Positions 35,217 through 43,127 of a stretch of 64,000 nucleotides of DNA are shown in pieces. Both the position numbers and the translations under genes were made by a program. The stretch covers positions 1 to 64,000 of the forward strand of contig JANJTM010000034.1 of the NCBI GenBank assembly GCA_024711125.1, read 5' to 3'. This stretch comes from Rhodothermales bacterium. GTDB taxonomy: Bacteria > Bacteroidota > Rhodothermia > Rhodothermales > UBA10348. The notes beneath the pieces were generated by a model. It ran no database searches, had not been told where the DNA came from, and was given only the letters and a program-made list of their open reading frames with translations. Within the stretch, counting starts at the first letter, position 1; each line of letters opens with the position of its first letter.

Positions 35217-35311
35217 CCGGATGGGTCGCGAGCGGCGGGCGCGGTTTGCTATCGACGGATCGGGTGCGTTTCTTCGCCGCCCCTGCCTTCCCCCGATCGC
35301 CCTCGCCCAGC

Positions 35312-37978
35312 ATGACCGGCCTCCACCTCGCGCAATACCGCATCGACGCCGAACTCGGTCGCGGCGGCATGGGCATCGTGTACCGCGCCACGGACACGAA
35401 GCTGAACCGGACGGTCGCGCTCAAGGTGCTGCCGGCGGCCGCGCTGGCGAGCGACGAGGACCGGGCTCGGTTTTTCCGCGAGGCGCAGGCGGCCGCGCAG
35501 CTCAACCACCCCAACGTCTGCCACGTCTACCAGGTGGACGAGGCGGTTCCGATCGACGCGGACGGATCCCCGGCTCCGGGACAGGACGGAAAGCGCCCCT
35601 TCATCGCGATGGAGTTCATCGAGGGGGAGACGCTCCAGGATCGTATCCGCAAGGGGCCGTTGAAGTTGGCCGAGGCGGTGCGATACGCCGCGCAGGTCGC
35701 CGAAGCGCTCAAAGCCGCGCACGCCAAGAACATCGTGCACCGGGACATCAAGAGCGCCAACGTGATGCTGACGCCGGACGGTGTGGCCAAGGTGCTCGAT
35801 TTCGGCCTCGCCAAGACGAACCAGTCGACCATGCTGACCCGGATGGGGTCGACGCTCGGAACGGTCGCCTACATGAGCCCCGAGCAGGCACGCGGCCAGG
35901 AGGTGGACGGTCGGAGCGACCTCTACAGCCTCGGCACCGTGATGTACGAGATGATCGCGGGCCGCCTTCCCTTCGCCGCGGACTACGAGCAGGCCGTCGT
36001 CTACGGCATCCTGAACGAGTCGCCCGAGCCGCTGACCTCGCTGCGCACCGGCGTCCCGGTGGGACTCGAGTGGATCGTGGACAAGCTGCTCGCCAAGGAA
36101 CCGCGCCACCGGTACCAGACGGCGGCCGACCTCGTGGCCGACCTGGAGACGGTCGACCTGGGCGGAAGCGGGCTGTCGCGGCGCACGATGAAGGCGGCCG
36201 GCACGACGGTCTCGCCAACCGTCGGTGCTGTGCTCCCGAATGGGGGTGGGTCCCGGGCCTCGGTACCCAGGTGGGTCTGGGCAGCATGTGCTGCGACGCT
36301 CGTCGTCGGGACGATTGCCGGTGTCCTTTTCGGGGGGCGAGCGGGCGACCCGGCTCCCAGGCACCCCATGGTGGCGTCGATCCTGCTGACGGATCAGTCC
36401 CGTGTGAGCCACCCTTCGATCGCGCCCGACGCGCGGTATGTCGCGTTCACCACGAACGGTTCGACACTCCAACTCTACGATGCGGGATCGGGGGCCGTCC
36501 GGGAACTGGTGCGGAACACGTTCCCCCGGCTTTCGCGGTTCTCCCCCGACGGGCGCTGGCTCGTCTTCGAGGAGAATACCGGGTTGTCGATCGTCCAGAT
36601 TCCCGATGGAGCGCCCGCACGTCTCACCGATGCCGGAGCGACGCCGTCGTGGATGGACGACGAGTGGATCGCCTTCAACCAGGGCGACGGCATCTACAGG
36701 GTCAGCCGGGTAAGCCAACGCGTGGAACCGCTGTGGGAGCCGGCCGAGACCGATACCTTTCGCCTGGATCACCCCTTCGTACTACCCGGCGCGCAGGAAG
36801 CCCTGGTATCGATCGTGGGCACTTCGGGTTCGTCGATCGGGTTGCTCGATCTGGGCGATGGGGACGTGCGGCTTCTCGCCCGGCAGGCGATCGCCCCGTC
36901 GTACGTCGCGTCGGGCCACCTGTTGTTCACCGAGCAGCCGGGGGCGGTCAACCACAACGGAAGGCTTTTCGCGCAGCCGTTCGATCCGGAGAGCGGCGAG
37001 ACCCGGGGCCCGGCGGTGCCCGTGCTCTCGAACCGCGGATTCTGGGAAGTGGGGGTCAGCGACAACGGAGATCTCGTCACGAGCGCCGGGATCGCGGCCG
37101 GACTGACGAGCGCCCAGGACCAGTTGCGCTGGCTTGACCCGGAGACCGGGGCCACCACGATGATCGACCGGGTGCTTCCGGACGTCGACGCCCTGGGTCT
37201 TTCACCGGATGGGGAAACCCTGTGGTACCGGACGGGACAGGACGGCCAGGTCTTCGTCGGGCCGCTGGATCCAAACGGGGGCTCGCCGCTCGAAATCGCA
37301 CGGGGCGCATTCGGTGGCGCCCTTCTCAGCGCCGATTCCCTCTATTTCCACCGGGGCTCCATTTCGACCAGGCTCGAAACCTACGTCCGCAGCGTGGGCG
37401 GGTCCGAAGCCGAACGCCGCGTCTCGTTCCTGGGCAGGCCGTTCGAGGGAATCTGGGATCTCGCTGCCGACGGCAGGACCGCCGTGGTGCTATCGGGTGA
37501 CACCTGGGAAGGGGACAGCGAAATGTTCCTGGTGACGCTCGACGACCGCTCGAGGAGCCGGCTCCCGATCGAGCCCCGCGCAGAGAGCGTGGCGATCTCC
37601 CCCGACCGGCGGTGGCTGTCGTATCGCATCTCCACGGACGGCAGCCGGCACTTCATCGCGGGCACCGACGGTTCCGGACCTTGGGAGGTCGCATCGCAAC
37701 TCCAGGGCTCCGTCTGGCTCAACGACAGCCGCTCGCTCCTGATGCGGGACGCGACGGGACTCTATGTCGTCGAACTAGCCACGGAGCGGGGCGTGCGTCC
37801 CACGGGACCTCCGAGACTGGTGTATTCGGGCACCTCCGAGATGTGGTACGTGGTAAATCGGGCGACCGGGCAAGTGCTCCTGGCCGATCGCGTTTCGGCC
37901 GATCGCGGCATGGAATCGCGGCTGGACCTGATCATCGCGTGGGGCGAACGGCTCAAGCAGGAGGCGCCGGTACGATGA
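35312..37978 (+). CDS. membrane serine/threonine protein kinase with TolB-like propeller
   Basis: This 888-residue kinase receptor has kinase motifs QYRIDAELGRGGMG, VALKVLP, HRDIKSANVM, DFGLAKTNQS and SPEQARGQEVDG. A membrane helix lies at about 321-340 (WVWAACAATLVVGTIAGVLF). The extracytoplasmic propeller has only part of its blades in the canonical FSPDGRW form. It is nearly identical to the kinases at 18456 and 22770 in the catalytic half and different in the sensor half. It follows the PQQ dehydrogenase by 95 bp and overlaps the next lipoprotein gene at ATGATG (37975-37980). Confidence 0.95.
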   Translation: MTGLHLAQYRIDAELGRGGMGIVYRATDTKLNRTVALKVLPAAALASDEDRARFFREAQAAAQLNHPNVCHVYQVDEAVPIDADGSPAPGQDGKRPFIAMEFIEGETLQDRIRKGPLKLAEAVRYAAQVAEALKAAHAKNIVHRDIKSANVMLTPDGVAKVLDFGLAKTNQSTMLTRMGSTLGTVAYMSPEQARGQEVDGRSDLYSLGTVMYEMIAGRLPFAADYEQAVVYGILNESPEPLTSLRTGVPVGLEWIVDKLLAKEPRHRYQTAADLVADLETVDLGGSGLSRRTMKAAGTTVSPTVGAVLPNGGGSRASVPRWVWAACAATLVVGTIAGVLFGGRAGDPAPRHPMVASILLTDQSRVSHPSIAPDARYVAFTTNGSTLQLYDAGSGAVRELVRNTFPRLSRFSPDGRWLVFEENTGLSIVQIPDGAPARLTDAGATPSWMDDEWIAFNQGDGIYRVSRVSQRVEPLWEPAETDTFRLDHPFVLPGAQEALVSIVGTSGSSIGLLDLGDGDVRLLARQAIAPSYVASGHLLFTEQPGAVNHNGRLFAQPFDPESGETRGPAVPVLSNRGFWEVGVSDNGDLVTSAGIAAGLTSAQDQLRWLDPETGATTMIDRVLPDVDALGLSPDGETLWYRTGQDGQVFVGPLDPNGGSPLEIARGAFGGALLSADSLYFHRGSISTRLETYVRSVGGSEAERRVSFLGRPFEGIWDLAADGRTAVVLSGDTWEGDSEMFLVTLDDRSRSRLPIEPRAESVAISPDRRWLSYRISTDGSRHFIAGTDGSGPWEVASQLQGSVWLNDSRSLLMRDATGLYVVELATERGVRPTGPPRLVYSGTSEMWYVVNRATGQVLLADRVSADRGMESRLDLIIAWGERLKQEAPVR

Positions 37979-38874
37979 TGCGCCTGCTCCCGCTGCTGGT
38001 GCTCGTCGCCGCCTGCTCGCCGACACCGAAGCTGGCCGCGCCGCCGCCGGGGCCCCAGGCGCAATTCCCGTCGCCCATGGCCGAGCAGGTCCGGCGGCAC
38101 GAGCGGGTTCCGGACGCCGTGCACCCCGGGCGCGTCGACACGATCCGTGCCGTTCTGCCGAAACCGGTCGAAGTGTTCGTGCCGGAGGCGCTTGGCGCCA
38201 GCGCCGAGGTCGACGTGCTTGTGCACTTCCACGGGGCGGGATACGTGGTGCGTCACGCTGCGGCCGAGCCGGGCAGGGAAGTGGTCGCGGTTGCGGTCCA
38301 CCTGGGTGCCGGCTCCTCCGTCTACGAACGTCCGTTCAGCGGCACGAACGCGTTCGCCGCCCTCGTCGATTCGGTACAGGCGATCGTGGCGCCCTCGCGC
38401 ATCCGCCGGATCGTCCTGTCGTCGTGGAGCGCGGGGTACGGCTCGGTGCGGGCGATCCTCCGGGCTCATCCGGGCGACATCGCCGGGGTGATCCTGCTCG
38501 ACGGGCTGCACACCGACTATATGCCCGAGGGCACCCGGCTGGCCGACGGCGGTGCGCTCAACGAGGCGAAGATGATTCCTTTCCGCGTCTTCGCCGAGCG
38601 GGCCGTTCGGGGCGAGACCCGGATGTTCGTCACGCATTCCGAGATCTTCCCGGGGACGTATGCCAGCACGACCGAAACGGCCGAATACCTCGCCTCGGCG
38701 CTCGGCCTGAAACGGTCTCCGGCCCTCGCCTGGGGGCCGGTGGGCATGCAGGCGATCAGCGAGACGCGGGCCGGTCGCCTGGTGATCCTCGGTTTCGCCG
38801 GCAATTCGGCGCCCGACCACGTCGACCACCTGCACGCGCTGGGTCCGTTCCTGAATCTCCTCCTCGCGAATTGA
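37975..38874 (+). CDS. lipoprotein with alpha/beta-hydrolase fold
   Basis: This 299-residue predicted lipoprotein (MMRLLPLLVLVAAC) has an alpha/beta-hydrolase core: VLVHFHGAGYVV as the oxyanion strand, LSSWSAGYGSVRAIL as the nucleophile elbow (S-W-S-A-G), and a late DHVDHLHAL supplying the His. It could be a periplasmic esterase or peptidase-like enzyme; the substrate is unknown. The start overlaps the kinase stop; a second ATG at 37978 is equally usable. The coupling suggests shared expression with the kinase. Confidence 0.8.
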   Translation: MMRLLPLLVLVAACSPTPKLAAPPPGPQAQFPSPMAEQVRRHERVPDAVHPGRVDTIRAVLPKPVEVFVPEALGASAEVDVLVHFHGAGYVVRHAAAEPGREVVAVAVHLGAGSSVYERPFSGTNAFAALVDSVQAIVAPSRIRRIVLSSWSAGYGSVRAILRAHPGDIAGVILLDGLHTDYMPEGTRLADGGALNEAKMIPFRVFAERAVRGETRMFVTHSEIFPGTYASTTETAEYLASALGLKRSPALAWGPVGMQAISETRAGRLVILGFAGNSAPDHVDHLHALGPFLNLLLAN

Positions 38875-38883
38875 GCGCGCGGG

Positions 38884-38913
38884 TTGCCGGCCGTGCGGCG
38901 CTGGCGTTACTTG
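38884..38913 (+). promoter_or_regulatory. candidate promoter for serine hydrolase gene
   Basis: TTGCCG (38884-38889) and TTACTT (38907-38912) are separated by 17 nt, 26 bp before ATG 38939. It is the only plausible sigma70-like pair in the short spacer. Confidence 0.35.
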
Positions 38914-38938
38914 CGGCCTGAGCAACCAGACCCCTCCC

Positions 38939-40210
38939 ATGAAAGGTCGCTACCTGTCGCTGGCCGTGCTCTTCTGGCTGGCCGTTCTGCCCCTCCGCGC
39001 GCAGGAACTCCCGTCCGGATTTCCGGAGGACGTGGGCATCTCCTCGGAACGACTGGAGCGCCTCACCCGCGTCTTCCAGGGATACGTGGACGAGGGGCGC
39101 CTGCCGGGCGCCGTGGTGTACGTGGCCCGGGGCGAACAGGTCGCCTACCTCGGCACCTTCGGCCACCTCGACCGGGAGCGGGGCGTGCCGATGCCGGCGG
39201 ACGCGCTCTTCCGCATAGCGTCCCAGTCCAAGGCCGTCATTTCGATCGGAATCCTGATCCTGCAGGAGCAGGGCAAGCTGCTGATCGGCGACCCGGTCTC
39301 GAACTACCTGCCCGAGTGGGCGCAGACGACCGTGGCGGTCCCGAAGGAAGGGGGTGGTTACGACGTCGTGCCGGCCCGGCGCGGCATCAGGATCCGCGAC
39401 CTCCTGACGCATACGGCGGGCGTGGGCTACGGATACGGGCCGGCCGCCGAACGATGGAAGGAAGCCGGCATCCAGGGGTGGTATTTCGCGCATCGCGAGG
39501 AGCCCATCCGCGAGACGGTCCGGCGGATGGCCGCGCTTCCGATGGAGCGGCAGCCGGGCGAAGCCTACGTCTACGGGTACAGCACCGACATCCTGGGCGC
39601 GGTCATCGAGGCCGCCGACGGCAGGCCGCTCGACGTCTTCCTGCGGGAGGAGCTGTTCGAACCGCTGGGCATGCACGACACCGCCTTCTACGTCGATCCG
39701 TCGAAGGCCGGCCGGCTCGCCACCGTCTATTCCTCGCGCGGAAACGGGCTCGAGCGGGCGCCCGACGGGGCAGGGATGGAGACCCAGGGCCAGTACGTCG
39801 AAGGCCCCCGCGCATCGTTCTCGGGCGGAGCGGGCCTCGTGTCGACCGCGCGCGACTACGGGCGCTTCCTGCAGATGATCGTGAACGGAGGCGAACTGTT
39901 CGGTACGCGCATCCTGTCCCCGACGACCGTCGACCTCCTGTCCCGAAACCACGTGCAGCACATCGCCGACTACGGCGTGGCGGGTGGCACCGGGTTCGGG
40001 CTCGCGTTCGGAACGCTGGAGAACGAGGGGCGATTCGGCCAACCGGGGTACGCCGGCTCGCTCACGTGGGGGGGCGCCTACCACACCAATTACTGGATCG
40101 ACCCGGTGCAGGACCTGGTCGTGGTCTACATGACGCAGGTCATCCCTGCACAGGGGCTCGACGACCACGGGAAGCTGCGCACGCTCGTTTACCAGGCCAT
40201 CGTGGAGTGA
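38939..40210 (+). CDS. exported serine hydrolase, beta-lactamase class C/esterase type
   Basis: This is a 423-residue penicillin-binding-protein-fold hydrolase. The signal peptide is about 1-21 (ending LRAQ), and the nucleophile motif SxxK is Ser95-Gln-Ser-Lys98 in FRIASQSKAV. VYGYSTDILG holds the Tyr motif, and a HTAGVGYGYG segment follows the first half. Such proteins are carboxylesterases, D-aminopeptidases or beta-lactamase-like enzymes; resistance activity cannot be claimed. It is followed by the SDR/UxuA pair with only a few bases between. Confidence 0.93.
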   Translation: MKGRYLSLAVLFWLAVLPLRAQELPSGFPEDVGISSERLERLTRVFQGYVDEGRLPGAVVYVARGEQVAYLGTFGHLDRERGVPMPADALFRIASQSKAVISIGILILQEQGKLLIGDPVSNYLPEWAQTTVAVPKEGGGYDVVPARRGIRIRDLLTHTAGVGYGYGPAAERWKEAGIQGWYFAHREEPIRETVRRMAALPMERQPGEAYVYGYSTDILGAVIEAADGRPLDVFLREELFEPLGMHDTAFYVDPSKAGRLATVYSSRGNGLERAPDGAGMETQGQYVEGPRASFSGGAGLVSTARDYGRFLQMIVNGGELFGTRILSPTTVDLLSRNHVQHIADYGVAGGTGFGLAFGTLENEGRFGQPGYAGSLTWGGAYHTNYWIDPVQDLVVVYMTQVIPAQGLDDHGKLRTLVYQAIVE

Positions 40211-40214
40211 CGTG

Positions 40215-41027
40215 ATGGGTCCGTTTTCGCTCGAAGGACGCACCGCGCTGCTGACCGGCGGCTACGGGGTGCTCGGCACGGCGATGGCCGAGGCGCTGGC
40301 CCGCGCGGGCGCCCGCGTGGCGCTGCTGGGCCGTAGGGACGCCGAAGGCCGCGCCGCCGCCGAGGCGATGCGCGCCAAGGGGTTCGAGGCCGTGAACCTC
40401 GTCGCCGACGTACTCGACCGTGCCTCGCTCGAGGCCGCGCGCGACCGGCTGGAGGCCGACTGGGGCGCCCCGGACATCCTGGTGAATGCCGCGGGCGGAA
40501 ATCGTCCCGGGGCCGTCGTTCCGCCGACCGGGTCGTTCTTTGACGTCGACGAGGCCGAAATGCGCCGGGTGGTCGAACTCAATTTCGACGGCACCCTCAT
40601 TCCGACCCTGGTTTTCGGGGCCTCCATGGCCGCTCGCGGCGCCGGATGCGTCGTGAACATTTCGTCGGTCTCGGCCGTGCGCCCGCTCACACGCGTAGTC
40701 GGCTATTCGGCCGCCAAGACCGCGATCGACAGCTTCACGAAGTGGCTGGCCGTCGAGCTGGCCGTGAAGCACGGCGAGGGCATCCGCGTGAATGCGATAC
40801 GGCCGGGCTTCTTCCTCGCCGAGCAGAACCGCACGCTCCTCACCAATCCCGACGGCTCGCTCACCGAGCGCGGACGCCTCATCGTCGAGCACACCCCGAT
40901 GCGCCGCTTCGGCCGGGCGGAAGAACTCGGCGGCGCGCTCGTCTGGCTCTGCAGCGACGCGGCCTCCTTCGTCACCGGAACCGTCGTCGAGGTGGACGGC
41001 GGGTTCGGAGCGTTCGCGGGGGTGTGA
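40215..41027 (+). CDS. short-chain dehydrogenase, probable D-mannonate oxidoreductase
   Basis: This 270-residue classical SDR has the Rossmann loop TGGYGVLGTA (12-21), NAAGGN, the catalytic Ser in NISSVSAV and YxxxK as GYSAAKTA. The C-terminal block SFVTGTVVEVDGGFGAF is usual. Because it sits 2 bp upstream of uxuA, it most likely reduces fructuronate to mannonate or catalyses the reverse reaction. It replaces the long-chain UxuB found in enterobacteria. GTG 40212 just upstream is an alternative start. Confidence 0.88.
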   Translation: MGPFSLEGRTALLTGGYGVLGTAMAEALARAGARVALLGRRDAEGRAAAEAMRAKGFEAVNLVADVLDRASLEAARDRLEADWGAPDILVNAAGGNRPGAVVPPTGSFFDVDEAEMRRVVELNFDGTLIPTLVFGASMAARGAGCVVNISSVSAVRPLTRVVGYSAAKTAIDSFTKWLAVELAVKHGEGIRVNAIRPGFFLAEQNRTLLTNPDGSLTERGRLIVEHTPMRRFGRAEELGGALVWLCSDAASFVTGTVVEVDGGFGAFAGV

Positions 41028-41029
41028 CC

Positions 41030-42076
41030 ATGGACCTCATTCTCCGCTGGTACGGCCCCGACGACCCCGTCGTCCCGGCCCACATCCGCCAGATCCCGTA
41101 CGTGCGCGGCGTCGCGACGGCGCTCCACGGGGTCGCCCCCGGCCTCGTGTGGACCCGCGAGGCCATCGTGAAGCGGAAGGAGCGGCTGGCCGCCGACGGT
41201 CTGGCCTGGACCGTCACCGAGTCGATCCCGGTACACGAAGACATCAAGATCGGCGCGCCGGGCCGCGACCGCGCGATCGAGGCGTGGGCCAGGACGGCCG
41301 AGAACCTGGGCGCCGCCGGCGTGCGCACGGTCTGCTACAACTTCATGCCGGTCTTCGACTGGATGCGCACGAACCTCGCCGTCACGGCGTCCGACGGCTC
41401 CACGTCGTCGGAATACCGCCACGAGGACCTGCTTCGCATCGATCTCTCGAAGGGCATGGAGGCCCTTCCGGCCTGGGCCGAGGCCTATTCCGCAGCCCGT
41501 ATGGCCGAACTCGTCGCCGCCTACGCCGACGTGGACGCGGAGCGGCTATGGGACAACCTCGCGTATTTCCTCGAGCGCGTCGTGCCCGTCGCCGCGGCGG
41601 CCGGCGTGAACCTGGCGATCCACCCGGATGACCCGCCGTGGCCGATCTTCGGCTTTCCGCGCATCGTGACGGGGGAGGAGTCGTTCGCGCGCGTCCTGTC
41701 GCTCGTCGACCATCCCGCGAACGGCCTGACTTTCTGCACGGGCTCGCTCGGCGCGACGCCCGACAACGACCTCGTCGCGATGGCGCGCCGCTTCGCGCCG
41801 ACCGGGCGCATCCATTTCGGCCACTTCCGCAACGTGAAGTGGACGGGCGACCGCTCGTTCGTCGAGGTCGCCCACCCGCGGGCGTTCGGGAGCGTCGATC
41901 TCGTCGCGGTGATCCGGGCCCTCGTCGAAGGCGGCTTCGACGGCCCGGTCCGGCCCGACCACGGCCGCATGATCTGGGGCGAGACCGGCATCCCCGGCTA
42001 CGGCTTGCACGACCGGGCGCTGGGCGCGATGTACATCGCCGGGGCGTGGGAGGCGGCGGGGGGACGGGTCGGCTGA
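41030..42076 (+). CDS. uxuA: mannonate dehydratase
   Basis: This 348-residue TIM-barrel enzyme dehydrates D-mannonate to 2-keto-3-deoxygluconate in glucuronate breakdown. Family segments are LILRWYGPDDPV at the start, CYNFMPVFDWMRT, NLAIHPDDPPWPIFGFPRI, FCTGSLGA, IHFGHFRNVKW and RPDHGRMIWGE near the end; His, Cys and Asp residues in these bind the metal. It is paired with the SDR. KDG kinase and aldolase are not in the window. Confidence 0.96.
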   Translation: MDLILRWYGPDDPVVPAHIRQIPYVRGVATALHGVAPGLVWTREAIVKRKERLAADGLAWTVTESIPVHEDIKIGAPGRDRAIEAWARTAENLGAAGVRTVCYNFMPVFDWMRTNLAVTASDGSTSSEYRHEDLLRIDLSKGMEALPAWAEAYSAARMAELVAAYADVDAERLWDNLAYFLERVVPVAAAAGVNLAIHPDDPPWPIFGFPRIVTGEESFARVLSLVDHPANGLTFCTGSLGATPDNDLVAMARRFAPTGRIHFGHFRNVKWTGDRSFVEVAHPRAFGSVDLVAVIRALVEGGFDGPVRPDHGRMIWGETGIPGYGLHDRALGAMYIAGAWEAAGGRVG

Positions 42077-42116
42077 TCCGGGGGGAAGCGCGGACGCCGA
42101 TGGGCTGCGCAGAGGC

Positions 42117-42345
42117 GGCGAAATTGGCGCCCAGGGGCGTCCGGCTGGCCTGCGAACGGGCGCACGACGGCGCGGAAGGCTGCGAAACGGCGCGAAATTG
42201 GACTTTTGGCCCGGTTTCCCACGTATTGACCCCCAAAATGGGCCGAATATGTCGGATATCGGCCCTTTTTCGATGTATTTGCCCGAAAATGAGGGCGAAT
42301 ACATCGACAAGTGCCCCCTTTTTCCAATTTCGCGCCCGTCCACCG
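42117..42345. repeat. palindromic intergenic element B (same family as element A)
   Basis: The 383-bp gap after uxuA holds nested inverted repeats. The outer pair is GGCGCGAAATTGGA (42189-42202) with TCCAATTTCGCGCC (42323-42336), perfect over 14 bp. Inner pairs are GGGCCGA/TCGGCCC (42240-42246 with 42259-42265) and TCGATGTATTTGCCC/GGGCGAATACATCGA (42270-42284 with 42293-42307), 14 of 15. Left of the outer arm, degenerate 10-bp units on the minus strand match the array of element A. No other feature is seen between 42077 and 42459. Confidence 0.82.
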
Positions 42346-42459
42346 GCTCCCGGGCCTGCCTCGCCGGTGGCCGGGTGCGTCTGGAAGAGGTCCGGCGGAC
42401 GAGGGTGCTGTCGGGCAAGCGGGCCGGGCGTACTTTCGATCGACCGTTCCGCAAACCCC

Positions 42460-42966
42460 ATGAGATTCCTGCGTCTACTCGCGATGGGTTGCCTGCTCGC
42501 GACCTCGGGCCCGTCGAGCGCCCAGGATTGGGCCGGGCTGCGCCGTTTCGAGGAGGAAAACCGCATGATCGGACCCCCCGCCGCCGACGAAGCCCGCGTT
42601 GTGTTCATGGGCGACTCCATCACCGAGGGATGGGGCGAGCTGATGCCGGAGTTCTTCGCCGGCAGGTCGTACGTCAACCGCGGAATCAGCGGCCAGACCA
42701 CCCCGCAGATGCTAGTGCGATTCCGCGCGGACGTGATAGCGCTGCAGCCGAAGGTCGTCGTGATCCTGGCCGGCACGAACGACCTGCTGCGCGCGTATGC
42801 CGATGCGCAGGGGCTGGTCTACCTGGACTACTTCGGCGCCATGGTGGACGATCGGAACGGGCTTCCTGCAGCGCTGTCCCCCGACGGAGTGCATCCGAAC
42901 AGGGCGGGATACGAGGTCATGGCGCCCTTGGCGGAAGAAGCGATCCGAGCGGTGATGGGTCGGTAG
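42460..42966 (+). CDS. SGNH/GDSL hydrolase lipase-like, internally shortened
   Basis: This is a 168-residue exported protein (leader to about residue 22). It keeps SGNH block I (VVFMGDSITEGWG), block II/III (NRGISGQTT, VVILAGTND) and block V (SPDGVHPNRAGY), so the nominal Ser, Gly, Asn, Asp and His are present. Full-length relatives have roughly 50 more residues between GTND and the block reading LRAYADAQGLVYLDY. Here these are fused directly as GTNDLLRAYAD, an in-frame internal deletion. It may be inactive or unstable despite intact motifs. It lies directly after element B. Confidence 0.85.
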   Translation: MRFLRLLAMGCLLATSGPSSAQDWAGLRRFEEENRMIGPPAADEARVVFMGDSITEGWGELMPEFFAGRSYVNRGISGQTTPQMLVRFRADVIALQPKVVVILAGTNDLLRAYADAQGLVYLDYFGAMVDDRNGLPAALSPDGVHPNRAGYEVMAPLAEEAIRAVMGR

Positions 42967-43127
42967 CCGGTCCGGTCGCCGCTGCATGTGAAGCGCTTGC
43001 GAAGGTGCGGCAAATGGCGGACCTTGCCGTGCCCCCGTGGTGTCCGGCAGCCGACCTCCCGGGTGCCGTCGCCCTCCGCCGATCACGCGCCCCATCGGGC
43101 GCGCCCAGAATTCCGCCCGGAACGATC

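Noticed and set aside
38939-40210. Beta-lactamase resistance gene
   Set aside because: The SxxK fold is shared by esterases and peptidases; sequence alone does not support resistance.
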